From Nostoc sp. UHCC 0926 (lineage in GTDB: Bacteria; Cyanobacteriota; Cyanobacteriia; Cyanobacteriales; Nostocaceae): DNA of 64,000 nt. Shown one piece after another: positions 26,563 to 34,825 of this stretch. A program made the translations under genes and the position numbers. The notes under the pieces are model-generated. The model saw only the letters and a list, made by a program, of their open reading frames with translations, searched no databases and had not been told where the DNA came from. Positions within the stretch are counted from its first letter, which is position 1. The number at the start of each line of letters is the position of its first letter. The DNA is taken from contig NZ_CP117768.1 in assembly GCF_028623165.1 (NCBI RefSeq), positions 4,836,001 to 4,900,000 of the forward strand. The letters are read 5' to 3'.

Positions 26563-26618
26563 ACAAGGGGCAAAATCTCCTTGTTAAAGGTAGGCAAACT
26601 GACGCCACAGTATAGTAG
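26563..26618. mobile_element. MITE copy 2, right part
   Basis: ACAAGGGGCAAAATCTCCTTG...GACGCCACAGTATAGTA matches the distal part of the reverse complement of 24124-24215. The AAGGGGCAAAAT phrase also occurs at the broken left part, as if duplicated on insertion. Confidence 0.55.
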
Positions 26619-26632
26619 TTCCACTCTCACAG

Positions 26633-27148
26633 ATGATTGAATTAAGGTTGTCTGCGAGAATTTAAGCTGTCTAGAAACCGTAAATTTACAGTCTCTCATA
26701 AGTGCGGTAGTTTTGAATGAAATTATCTCACCAAAATTTAATCTCATAAATCTTGGCAGCAAATATTAACTAAATCTTAAGATAAGAATTTTGTTACTAA
26801 ATATACAGTATTTTCTTGGTTTTAATTTTTGAATACAAGAACGGCTTTTTTTGTATTCGTCTGAAATGACTATAAATAAGGCTTTCTCAAGGGATTCGCC
26901 ATAGGGATCAGTAAATCACTAAGCAGTATTTAATTAAAAAATAAATTATGTATCTAAAGTAGGAGGGTCATATCACTTAAAGTTTAGGATAATACACAGA
27001 GATATCTAAAATTTTTCAAACTTTAAATTTTGTTTCAAATAATCAGCCAATATTAAAGTCGTTTGTTAAGTTGGGTCAAACCAAAATTTTTGCTACTTTA
27101 ACTGGCAGTTTTCTCAAATAAAAAATAGTTACAACCAGGGGTTTTAAA
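26633..27148. other. AT-rich intergenic region
   Basis: About 500 bp with no repeat or gene that I can name. It precedes the 59-residue zinc-ribbon gene. Confidence 0.4.
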
Positions 27149-27328
27149 ATGCAGACAGTACAAAAGATTTACTGCCCAAATTGCGGCTGCCAAGCAGAAC
27201 GCTATTATATTTATGATAGTCAATTAACTCGCACACAATGCCCTAGTTGTGACTACTTGATGATTACTTGCACTCGCACTGGCAAAGTCATTGAGGCTTA
27301 TGCGCCAGGAATTTATGCACATCGCTAG
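27149..27328 (+). CDS. 59-residue zinc-ribbon protein
   Basis: A small gene with AGGGG ten bases upstream of the ATG. The protein has two CxxC pairs, CPNCG near residue 9 and CPSC near residue 31, spaced as in a rubredoxin-like zinc ribbon, and ends KVIEAYAPGIYAHR. It is rich in Tyr. It has no DNA-binding tail visible. I recall similar small zinc-ribbon proteins in Nostocales but no function. It is single, 77 bp from the convergent Gln-rich gene. Confidence 0.72.
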   Translation: MQTVQKIYCPNCGCQAERYYIYDSQLTRTQCPSCDYLMITCTRTGKVIEAYAPGIYAHR

Positions 27329-27405
27329 TAATTAAAAATTAAAAGTTGGAGAATGTTTTCTCTAATTTTTAATAATAAAATTACTGATCATAAATTTTGA
27401 ACACT

Positions 27406-27879
27406 TCACAGGTTATTCTTCTGTTGTCTGTATTGTTGCTGTAGTCTCTGTTCTTGTAATCTAAATTCTTGCTGTTGTCTAATTTGTTGGTCTTGTCTGA
27501 GTTGTTGCTGTTGTATTCTCAGTTGTTGCTGTTGTGTAAATTCTTGCTGTTGTAGTCTTGTTTCTTCGTGTTGTAGTCTTAACTGTTGCTGGCGTATCAG
27601 TTCTTGCTGTTGTCGTGTAAATTCTTGCTGTTGTATTATCTGTTGTTGTTGTTGTAGTCGTGGATCTTGAAGGTTTTGCCGTAGCCATGTTTCCTTAAAC
27701 TGCTGTTGTGTTTGCTGATTTTGCTGCTCTTGTTGTTGTCTCATTCTTTCTTGAAAAGACTCGGTTTGTTGAGGATTCATCTGAATTACTTGTGCAGATG
27801 CAGCAGAATTCATCGATAAAGCTTTTGCAAGCACAATCAATAGTAGCCATGCTTTAACCATTAATAAGCGATTCAACAT
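27406..27879 (-). CDS. secreted Gln-rich protein
   Basis: A 157-residue protein with a plausible signal peptide at the N-terminus (basic start, then AWLLLIVLAKALS, with SAASA as the cleavage region). The mature part is dominated by glutamine: motifs such as LQQQEF, IRQQQE and RLQ recur with a period near 7-8 residues. This would form a helical, low-complexity polar rod in the periplasm. The TTGTTG-type DNA invites slippage, so length may vary between strains. I do not recognise a family; it may not be conserved. The leader peptide argues that it is a real gene. Confidence 0.55.
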   Translation of the reverse strand: MLNRLLMVKAWLLLIVLAKALSMNSAASAQVIQMNPQQTESFQERMRQQQEQQNQQTQQQFKETWLRQNLQDPRLQQQQQIIQQQEFTRQQQELIRQQQLRLQHEETRLQQQEFTQQQQLRIQQQQLRQDQQIRQQQEFRLQEQRLQQQYRQQKNNL

Positions 27880-28296
27880 ACAGTTATTTCCTCAATTGTT
27901 ATAGGTTGGGTTGAGCGATCGCTAAACCCTTAAAATGTCAACATAATTCACAATTACCCTATACATAAATGCAGGGGTTTGAAATAGCTAACTAAAGCTA
28001 ATGCTTTATTCACTGTTATGGGCTTGCGCGATTCCTTCGGCGTCTCCAGTCCCTAACGTTCTCTAAATATCAGTGCATTGAGAATAGCTTCCTAAATCAA
28101 GGTTATATCCAGTGCATTGTCTTGATTTTGCATAAAAATATCCTTTTTTAGATATTCATCTTAATTAAATTATACATTTAAATTTTTTACATGGTTTGCC
28201 GGATTTCCGTAATCCACCTACTTGCGCCAGGTAAGTTAAAAAAAGGATTTCAGGCGGTTTTACACCATAGATAAATAGAGATAATTTCTCAGGTTC
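27880..28296. other. intergenic region
   Basis: No gene. A phrase GTGCATTG occurs twice (28070 and 28112). The start of the Gln-rich gene lies to the left, so its promoter should be near 27885-27960. Confidence 0.4.
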
Positions 28297-28736
28297 AGGA
28301 CTAGCCCTTTCAAGGGGGAGCATCTCAATTTTGCTACTTTAACTCTCTTCCCTCACCCCCAGCCCCTCTCCCAAACGTGGGAGAGGGGAGAAATTCCTCT
28401 TCTCCCATGCTTGGGAGAAGGGGTTAGGGGATGAGGGCTATCAAGGTTTTTGCACATTTGGGATGCTCCCTTTCAAGGTGGGTAAAATTTTTGGACAAGA
28501 ATTTTTCTGATCTCTGTGTTCTCTGCGTATGGAGTAGTTCTATAAATTACTTTTTAACCGCAGAGGCACAGAGAAGCCAGTGCGTTGGGCGGGTTTCCCG
28601 ACTTGTACCCCTACGGGGAAGCAAGCTACGCCCAGCGTCTCCCTTAGGAGAAGCAACTGGCGCGACACAGAGAGGAAAGTAGAGATTTTATCGCCAGAAC
28701 TAAGATTTTATGACTCACCTTGAAAGGGCTAGTCCT
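28297..28736. repeat. composite repeat bounded by inverted GGACTAGCCCTTTCAAGG
   Basis: GGACTAGCCCTTTCAAGG at 28297 and its reverse complement at 28719 bound 440 bp. A third partial copy (GCTCCCTTTCAAGG) lies near 28464. Inside are two CTCTCCC/GGGAGAG hairpins (28340-28440) and the CAGTGCGTTGGGCGG...CCCCTACGGGGAAGCAAGC repeat (28580-28660). No gene is present. It could be a decayed mobile element. Confidence 0.55.
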
Positions 28737-28766
28737 AATTCATTCATCAAATTGACTGCAAGAGGT

Positions 28767-29858
28767 TTAATTCTTACTTGCTCTGAGTTGTCCACAAGCA
28801 GCATCGGCTTCTAAACCACGGGAATAACGGACGGTAACAGCAATATTTTGCTGCTTAAGGACGTTGACAAATGCTTGAATGCGATCGCGGTTGGGGCGTT
28901 TGTAGTCTACTTCTTGAATAGGGTTATAGGGAATCAAATTTACATGACTTTGGAATCCTCGCATGCATTTCGCCAGTTCTAATGCATGTTGTGGTAAATC
29001 GTTGACACCAGCAAGGAGAACATATTCAAAGGTAACGCGGCGTCCAGTGATTTGTACATATTCTCGACATTCAGCTAGCAAATCTTCTAGAGGATAGGCG
29101 CGGGCGCTGGGGATGAGTTTTTCCCGTAGTGCTTGGTTGGGTGCGTGGAGACTAACAGCCAGAGTAATTTGCAAATTGTTTTGCGCGAACTGACGGATGC
29201 GATCGCGAATACCAACAGTTGAAACAGTTAGCGATCGCGCTCCTATACCGACATCTTGATTCAGGGATTTCAGGGCTGCTAGGACATTCTCAGTATTTAA
29301 CAACGGTTCACCCAGTCCCATAAACACCACATTGCTAACCCGTTGCTGAAAATCTTCTTGCACAGTCAACACCTGATCGACAATTTCATGGCGTGCTAGG
29401 TTGCGTTTGTAGCCTCCCTTACCAGTAGCGCAAAAATCACACGCCATTGGGCAACCCACCTGAGTAGAAACACAAACTGTCAGCCGAGATTTTGGGCCTT
29501 CTCCCCCTTCTGCGAAGGTGGGGATGCCAACAGTTTCAATAATTTGATCGTCTGTTAATCGCAAAAGATATTTGACTGTGCCATCGGGTGCCACAGAGCG
29601 GTAATGTAAAATTGAGCGCCCAATCGGGATTTCTGCGACTTCTTTGCGCCATTGCTTGGAGAAGACAGAAATATCAGCTAGCGATCGCGCCCCCTTGTCA
29701 TAGATCCATTCATGCAGTTGCTTTCCTCTGTAAGCAGGTTGTCCCTGCTGCTGCACCCAAGTGCTTAACTCTGCAAGAGAAGCACCTAGAAGGGGAGGGA
29801 TTAATTCTGATTTTTCTGGGTTGAAATCAACCTGAGATACAAGAGGCGTAGCAGACAT
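28767..29858 (-). CDS. rlmN: 23S rRNA (adenine(2503)-C(2))-methyltransferase
   Basis: A radical SAM enzyme that methylates A2503 of 23S rRNA, and A37 of some tRNAs, for accurate translation. The 363-residue sequence has the Fe-S cysteines in C136-xxx-C140-xx-C143 (GCPMACDFCATG), the FMGLGEPLLN block that binds SAM, and the C-terminal catalytic Cys355 in AACGQL. The segment SVAPDGTVKYLLRL is typical. It is a single gene on the minus strand, with a MIF-like gene starting upstream beyond 29938. Length is normal. Confidence 0.96.
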   Translation of the reverse strand: MSATPLVSQVDFNPEKSELIPPLLGASLAELSTWVQQQGQPAYRGKQLHEWIYDKGARSLADISVFSKQWRKEVAEIPIGRSILHYRSVAPDGTVKYLLRLTDDQIIETVGIPTFAEGGEGPKSRLTVCVSTQVGCPMACDFCATGKGGYKRNLARHEIVDQVLTVQEDFQQRVSNVVFMGLGEPLLNTENVLAALKSLNQDVGIGARSLTVSTVGIRDRIRQFAQNNLQITLAVSLHAPNQALREKLIPSARAYPLEDLLAECREYVQITGRRVTFEYVLLAGVNDLPQHALELAKCMRGFQSHVNLIPYNPIQEVDYKRPNRDRIQAFVNVLKQQNIAVTVRYSRGLEADAACGQLRASKN

Positions 29859-29937
29859 AAAAAAATCACGAATGGATGTAGGATCTCTATCCTACACCTG
29901 CCAGATCAAGTTAATCTTGACCAAAGAACACAGGGAA

Positions 29938-30291
29938 TTAACCAAAGGTTGTGCCGTTCCAGCCCCACATTGCCCCCTTGGCGTCTGCAAACTCAATGTA
30001 AATGCGATTTTTAGGTACACCTAGAGTTTGGTTAATCTGCTGACAAAAGTCCTGACTCATTGCTGCGGTTTGGTCTGGCTTCATCGTGCCAATACTCTTA
30101 ATTTCAATGTAACAAACCGGGTCTGTATTCCCTGCAAAGGTCATGGGAATTCCCGGTTCAAAAGCAGTCATTACATAGGATTCTGGTTTTCCCAAATGTT
30201 TCGCTAACTTGGCTGATAGGTTTAAAAGCATTGACTCAATTTCAGCTTTTTGAGGAGCAGATGCAGAAGTTTGCACTTTAATTAATGGCAT
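29938..30291 (-). CDS. MIF/phenylpyruvate tautomerase-like protein
   Basis: A 117-residue member of the tautomerase superfamily, in the MIF branch. The catalytic Pro2 is present (MPLIKVQTSA). The segments KHLGKPESYVMTAFEPG and GVPKNRIYIEFADAKG and the C-terminal WGWNGTTFG match bacterial and cyanobacterial MIF homologues. Physiological substrate is unknown; homologues act on phenylpyruvate or dopachrome in the test tube. It is followed on the same strand by rlmN after a 79-bp gap, so co-transcription is possible. Confidence 0.92.
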   Translation of the reverse strand: MPLIKVQTSASAPQKAEIESMLLNLSAKLAKHLGKPESYVMTAFEPGIPMTFAGNTDPVCYIEIKSIGTMKPDQTAAMSQDFCQQINQTLGVPKNRIYIEFADAKGAMWGWNGTTFG

Positions 30292-30459
30292 AGTACCGAA
30301 TTGGAAATTTTGATTTTATTCACATTGTTAAGTTTATCGAAACGCAGAAGTACAGAGTATAAAGATTAGGGAGATGGGGAGTGGGAAAGCAGGGGGATGA
30401 GGGAGAGTTAGAAGTTGAGGGACTTCCAAATAAAAAAATATTCCAAAACTGACGCAAAA

Positions 30460-30600
30460 ATCCTCTTTATTTCTCCTCTCTGTGTCGCGCCAGTTGCTTC
30501 TCCTAAGGGAGACGCGCAAGGGACAAGTCGGGGAACCGCAAGGGCGCACTGGCTTCTCTGCGTCTCTGTGGTTCGTTTATTTGGATAATTTATTTCTTGG
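30460..30600. repeat. interspersed repeat with CGCGCCAGTTGCTTCTCC
   Basis: TGTGTCGCGCCAGTTGCTTCTCCTAAGGGAGACG...GGGACAAGTCGGG...GCACTGGCTTCTCTGCG. The reverse complement occurs near 28575-28668. It lies between the tautomerase gene and the 21-bp tandem array. Confidence 0.65.
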
Positions 30601-30630
30601 AAATCCCTGAAGCATTGGTTCAAAGACTCA

Positions 30631-30903
30631 TTCATCCACCTTTGATACTCGTTCATCCACCTTTGATACTCGTTCATCCACCTTTGATACTCATTCATCC
30701 ACCTTTGATACTCATTCATCCACCTTTGATACTCATTCATCCACCTCAAAGACTCATTCATCCACCTCAGATACTCATTCATCCACCTCAAAGACTCGTT
30801 CATCCACCTCAAAGACTCGTTCATCCACCTCAAAGACTCGTTCATCCACCTCAGATACTCGTTCATCCACCTCAGATACTCGTTCATCCACCTCAGATAC
30901 TCG
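30631..30903. repeat. 21-bp tandem repeat array, 13 units
   Basis: Thirteen complete units of TTCATCCACCTYWRAKACTCR, exactly 21 bp each, in two sub-types: TTTGATACTC for units 1-5 and CAAAGACTC or CAGATACTC after that. No spacer lies between units, so it is not CRISPR. Since 21 is a multiple of 3, both strands are open: the minus strand reads as MNE(Y/S)(L/Q)RW heptads, the plus strand as (I/R)L(V/I)HPP(L/Q). Neither has a clear gene start and end outside the array. It is most likely an intergenic minisatellite. Confidence 0.85.
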
Positions 30904-30942
30904 TTCCCCATGCCCAATGACCCATGCCCAATGCCCTAGCAT

Positions 30943-31767
30943 TTATTGATGAGACGAGCGAAATAGATGACTATGTTCGGGATGATATAAACGCGATCGC
31001 CCTGTTGCTGTCGAGAGGGCTGGACTGATGATATAAAGTGTAGTGCGAACTAGTTTTTCTTTATGAGTGCAGTCTGCCATTTCATTAAGGGGGACAACCC
31101 TGATTTTTTCATCGGGCCATCCGATGCGAAAACAAATTGCAATGGGGGTTTCGCCTGGGTAATGTTCGAGTAGTTTAGCTTGAGCATTTTCGACGTGACG
31201 CGCACTGAGATATAAGCAGAGGCTAGCCTGATGTGCCGCCAGAGAGGCTAATTCTTCAGTGGCGGGGACTTCTGTACGTCCACTGATGCGGGTCAAAATG
31301 ATAGTTTGGACTAAACCAGGGACAGTCAGTTCTACTTTAAGTTTGGCAGCAGCGGCTTGAAAAGCACTGATACCTGGTATAACTTCAAAAGGAATATTTG
31401 CCTCTGCTAAGAGGTGCATTTGCTCGTGGATGGCGCTGTAGAGACTAGGATCGCCAGAATGGAGACGGACTAGAGATTTGTGCTGCGATCGCACCCGATC
31501 GATCATAATCGGCAAAATCTCTTCTAAAGTCTGATTTGCAGTCCTAATTATCTCCGCATCTTTTCGGCAAAGTTCTAAAATCTCTTCGGGTACTAAAGAA
31601 TCAGCAAATAAAATCACATCAGCAACAGCTAGTAGTCTTTGCGCCTTCACCGTTAATAAATCCGGATCTCCAGGGCCTGCTCCGACAATGTACACAGATG
31701 GTTCTATGGCATATAGTGTTTTTTTATAGCTCAGGTTTTCTGTATATTCACTTTTAGAAGAACACAC
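30943..31767 (-). CDS. cobM: precorrin-4 C11-methyltransferase
   Basis: CobM (CbiF in the anaerobic route) transfers a methyl group from SAM to C-11 of (cobalt-)precorrin-4 in cobalamin synthesis. The 274-residue sequence has the uroporphyrin-III methyltransferase fold: VYIVGAGPGDPDLLTVKA near residue 26, the LVRLHSGDPSLYSA segment, the VIPGISAFQAAAA block, and a SGRTEVP region followed by LCLYLSARHV, characteristic of CobM. The first 25 residues before VYIVGAG are non-conserved. No other cob gene is adjacent in this window, so the pathway is scattered. Confidence 0.93.
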   Translation of the reverse strand: MCSSKSEYTENLSYKKTLYAIEPSVYIVGAGPGDPDLLTVKAQRLLAVADVILFADSLVPEEILELCRKDAEIIRTANQTLEEILPIMIDRVRSQHKSLVRLHSGDPSLYSAIHEQMHLLAEANIPFEVIPGISAFQAAAAKLKVELTVPGLVQTIILTRISGRTEVPATEELASLAAHQASLCLYLSARHVENAQAKLLEHYPGETPIAICFRIGWPDEKIRVVPLNEMADCTHKEKLVRTTLYIISPALSTATGRSRLYHPEHSHLFRSSHQ

Positions 31768-31865
31768 GGCAATCCCTCAAAAAACTTTTTTGTTATTTTC
31801 TCAGTATCTTTCCGGATTCACCCTCTTTGCCTAGTAGAGAGTAATGGTAGATGCACCCTGGTTAA

Positions 31866-31900
31866 GCCCTAGAGAATACTCTGGGGCATTTTTTATTTTT
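31866..31900 (+). terminator. orphan hairpin terminator
   Basis: GCCCTAGAG, loop AATA, CTCTGGGGC, then A and a T run (TTTTTTATTTTT). On the plus strand it looks complete, but both neighbours (cobM and lgt) are on the minus strand. A small RNA starting somewhere in 31770-31860 would explain it. Confidence 0.55.
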
Positions 31901-31946
31901 TAGGCATTGAGTATTGGGCATTAGTTATTCTTTCTCCGCTGCTTCC

Positions 31947-32822
31947 TCATCTTCCAATCTCCCCATTTCCCTTAGGAGTAGGAACTACATCGGGTAAAGG
32001 GCGTTTGAGTAAGTAAAGCCAAGCTAATCCAACTAATCCCAATAAAATTCCTAGACTACTAACTACTTGTGCCATTTTTAACGGCCCCAGCATTAAGCTA
32101 TCAGTGCGAAAACCTTCGATCCACAAGCGTCCTAAGCTATAGGCTGGCCAGTAAACTAGAAACAGCGTGCCTACTTTCAGGCGTGGCTTACCGGATAAAG
32201 ACCGGAAAAACAAGGTTATTAATAGCGTAAACACCATTAAATCCCAGAGAGATTCGTACAGGAAGGTGGGATGAAAGTAATCGAAACTAGCATACTCTAG
32301 AGGACGATGGTCTGGTGGAATATACAGCTTCCAAGGTAAATCAGTAGGATCGCCAAAAGCCTCAGAATTAAAGAAATTGCCCCAACGTCCGATCGCCTGC
32401 CCTAAAATCAGCGAAGGCGCTACTAAATCTGCCAGTTGCCAGAAAGAAACCTGCTTGATTTTGGCAAAGATTAACGCAGCCAAAACGCCACCAAGAATCG
32501 CTCCATGAATGGCAATACCTCCTTCCCAGATTGCAAAGATTTTTCCTGGAGTTGGGGCATATTTTGACCACTCAAAGAAAACGTAATATAGCCGTGCGCC
32601 AGGAATTGCTCCAATCAACAACCAAAAAAACAAATCGCCTAGCAACTCCGGATTAACATTACGGCGCTTTGCCAAATCCTGGGAAAGGATGACGCCAATT
32701 AACACTGCTGTGGCAATCAATAAGCCATACCAGCGGATAGCTAATGGCCCTAATTTCACCAGAATCGGTCCTGGAGAAGTAAATTGAAACGCCAAGGGCA
32801 AGATGGAAAAATCCAGTGCCAT
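31947..32822 (-). CDS. lgt: prolipoprotein diacylglyceryl transferase
   Basis: Lgt moves a diacylglyceryl group from phosphatidylglycerol to the lipobox cysteine of prelipoproteins, in the plasma membrane. The 291-residue sequence has about seven membrane helices, the IRWYGLLIATAVL block with the conserved Arg-Trp-Tyr-Gly, the HGAILGG motif, and the family signature GRWGNFFNSEAFG. The C-terminal GRLWIEGFRTDSLMLG carries the conserved RxEGFRTD region. A lipoprotein substrate is encoded at 51167-51661. Normal length, own promoter presumably in the 412-bp upstream gap. Confidence 0.95.
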   Translation of the reverse strand: MALDFSILPLAFQFTSPGPILVKLGPLAIRWYGLLIATAVLIGVILSQDLAKRRNVNPELLGDLFFWLLIGAIPGARLYYVFFEWSKYAPTPGKIFAIWEGGIAIHGAILGGVLAALIFAKIKQVSFWQLADLVAPSLILGQAIGRWGNFFNSEAFGDPTDLPWKLYIPPDHRPLEYASFDYFHPTFLYESLWDLMVFTLLITLFFRSLSGKPRLKVGTLFLVYWPAYSLGRLWIEGFRTDSLMLGPLKMAQVVSSLGILLGLVGLAWLYLLKRPLPDVVPTPKGNGEIGR

Positions 32823-32968
32823 GAAAAATTACCTAGAAAAGTTCGTTAACTACCCGCGCACTTTGCTAAGTACGGAGTTTCTTACGTCTCGAATACTGGA
32901 ACTACACTTAAATCCTCCACAACATTATGGGGACGTAGGTAAAAATCCACTATCCATATTTAGGAGTT

Positions 32969-33087
32969 TATAGCGGTTCTCGTTTGCACGAAATAGGTTG
33001 TTCAACCTCACCCCCAACCCCTCTTCTTAGCAAGGAGAGGGGGTGAGGCTACGACTATATTGCACCGAAGAAGTGAAAACCGCTATA
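32969..33087. repeat. palindromic element with TATAGCGGTT ends
   Basis: TATAGCGGTTCTCG...and...GTGAAAACCGCTATA form inverted ends about 119 bp apart, around a CCTCACCCCCAACCCCTCTTC / GAGAGGGGGTGAGG hairpin. It is a MITE-like repeat in the lgt-coaD gap. The rest of 32823-33234 shows no gene. Confidence 0.65.
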
Positions 33088-33234
33088 GTTCCTAACGCCT
33101 AGTTGAGCATAACTTGTGCCACTAAAACAATTGAGTTTAGCATTCTTACTCAGAGCGCAAGATGGTAAATTTGAGTAAGTTACACAAAAGAGTTTCGATA
33201 TAATCACCTAAACAACTTTGATATATCTAAAATT

Positions 33235-33786
33235 GTGATTGCTATTTATCCTGGTAGCTTCGACCCCATCACCTTGGGACACCTTGACCTCATTCAGCGC
33301 GGTAGTCGGCTGTTTGAGCGGGTGATTGTCGCTGTACTGCGGAACCCCAACAAAATGCCACTTTTTAGCGTCCAGCAACGGCTAGATCAGATCAGTCTTT
33401 CTACACAACATCTACCTAATGTAGAAGTAGACAGCTTCGACGGTCTTACCGTCAACTATGCTCAAATGCGACAAGCACAAGTTTTACTCCGGGGTTTACG
33501 GGCTGTGTCAGATTTTGAAGTGGAACTGCAAATGGCTCACACGAATAAAACTCTTTCTACCCAAATCGAAACAGTTTTTCTGGCAACCTCAAATGAGTAT
33601 AGTTTTTTAAGTAGTAGTGTGGTAAAAGAGATTGCAAGGTTTGGTGGCTCTATCGATCATCTCGTTCCCCCACACATTGCCCTGGATATATACCAATGCT
33701 ACAATCACAACTCTCCAATGTTGAACCCAATCTCAACGGAAGCAATCCCCCCCCTCAAGAGTATCTCAGTGGAGAGGGAAGCATAG
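33235..33786 (+). CDS. coaD: phosphopantetheine adenylyltransferase
   Basis: CoaD makes dephospho-CoA from ATP and 4'-phosphopantetheine, the fourth step of coenzyme A synthesis. The GTG start at 33235 gives MIAIYPGSFDPITLGHLDLI with the TxGH nucleotide-binding motif. Also seen: GLRAVSDFEVELQMAH and EYSFLSSSVVKEIARFGG with the conserved S-S-x-x-K end. The enzyme normally ends near residue 160; here 20-odd extra residues (from about NHNSPMLNPI) extend into the start of the next gene. That gene overlaps coaD by 91 nt in another frame. Confidence 0.94.
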   Translation: MIAIYPGSFDPITLGHLDLIQRGSRLFERVIVAVLRNPNKMPLFSVQQRLDQISLSTQHLPNVEVDSFDGLTVNYAQMRQAQVLLRGLRAVSDFEVELQMAHTNKTLSTQIETVFLATSNEYSFLSSSVVKEIARFGGSIDHLVPPHIALDIYQCYNHNSPMLNPISTEAIPPLKSISVEREA

Positions 33787-34364
33787 ATATTCAGCAGGAA
33801 CTCAACCGCCTAGAGGAAATGGTTCTCTCTAGTCTCAGGATTCCGCTGACAGGACGCACACTCGTAGATGAAGAAAAGCTGCTGGATCAGCTTGATTACA
33901 TCCGGCTTGCTTTACCATCACTTTTTCAAGAAGCAGCAGCCATCCTTGACCAAAAGGATGAAATTCTGCTAGAAGCGGAAGAGTATGGACAGCAGGTTGT
34001 TGAGTCCGCGCAAGCAAAAAGAGCGCAAATTTTAGCTGAAAGCGATATTATTCAACAGGCAGAACAAGAAGCTGAACAACTGCGGCGACAAGTGCAACAA
34101 GAGTGTGAGGCAATGATGCAAGAAACACTCGCCGAAATTGACCGCAAACGGTATGCTTGTCAGCAAGAGTTAGAGCAAATGCGACAAACTGCGATCGCTC
34201 AGGCTCAAGAAATTGAAGATGGTGCTGATGCATATGCCGATGGCATCCTGGAAAATATTGAGCAGGATCTCAAGCAGATGTTACGAGTTATCACTAACGG
34301 ACGGCAACAATTGCAAATTGATAACCTCACCCAACGCAATTCACCTCCTGGCAATAAAAAATAG
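33696..34364 (+). CDS. DivIVA-like / coiled-coil protein
   Basis: A 222-residue protein of mostly coiled coil. The first 40 residues are Asn/Pro/Ser-rich, then an N-terminal helix (IDIQQELNRLEEMVLSSLRIPLTGRTLVDEEKLLDQ) and a long Gln/Glu/Ala coil with repeats such as AEQEAEQLRRQVQQE and QELEQMRQTAIAQAQE. In other cyanobacteria similar proteins are annotated DivIVA-like or ATP-synthase-b-like; a role in cell pole or septum is only suggested. The ATG at 33696 lies inside coaD in another frame, 91 nt before its stop, an unusually long overlap. A later start is possible and would shorten the overlap. Confidence 0.72.
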   Translation: MLQSQLSNVEPNLNGSNPPPQEYLSGEGSIDIQQELNRLEEMVLSSLRIPLTGRTLVDEEKLLDQLDYIRLALPSLFQEAAAILDQKDEILLEAEEYGQQVVESAQAKRAQILAESDIIQQAEQEAEQLRRQVQQECEAMMQETLAEIDRKRYACQQELEQMRQTAIAQAQEIEDGADAYADGILENIEQDLKQMLRVITNGRQQLQIDNLTQRNSPPGNKK

Positions 34365-34413
34365 AGGTTCTAGGACAGATGGGGAAAAATTATAGGTTGG
34401 GTTTCGCTATTGC

Positions 34414-34615
34414 CATTGGTGTCAATTTAAGGCAAAACACGAGAGAAAACTCTCGTTTCCAGGTATAACCTGGAAATGTATTAAAAGCGGCTCTGCCGCT
34501 AATATTAATAAAAGAGGCAGAGCCTCAAATGGGCATTCCCAGCCTGAGGCTGTGAACGAGAGAATATTAATATTAGATTATTACAAGGGTTTCACTTAAG
34601 TTGACACCAATGCGC
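34414..34615. repeat. dispersed palindromic repeat, family A diverged copy 3
   Basis: GAGAGAAAACTCTC, CCAGGTATAACCTGG, GCGGCTCTGCCGC, GAGGCAGAGCCTC hairpins and the CTTAAGTTGACACCAATGCG tail at its right. The tail matches those at 140 and 4030. A GGTGTCAATTTAAG at the left is the same tail inverted, so this copy is bounded by inverted tails. The rest of 34365-34825 has no gene. Confidence 0.7.
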
Positions 34616-34825
34616 CATTGCTTAAACCAACAATTTTTGTCAAGGAAGACTTTTAAATTTATCTGCTCTAAACTGAATCTACTTAGTAATAGGTTTAAAA
34701 TTTTGAATTGTAATTAAGCAAGATTTTCAAAGAAGTCGGGGATCTGCGTTTTGCAATTATCACAAATCAAATATGATTGCTATATTTATGTTTAAAATTT
34801 ATCAAAAACGCAATTCAACACCTGA

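Noticed and set aside
28431..28682. 83-codon frame
   Set aside because: It lies wholly in the composite repeat at 28297-28736.
30631..30903. CRISPR array
   Set aside because: Units are contiguous with no unique spacers, the unit is only 21 bp, and no cas gene is in the window.
30597..30920. Long open frames on both strands over the 21-bp array
   Set aside because: They exist because 21 is a multiple of 3 and the unit has no stop codon. There is no conserved domain, and the minus frame continues into an unrelated interspersed repeat.
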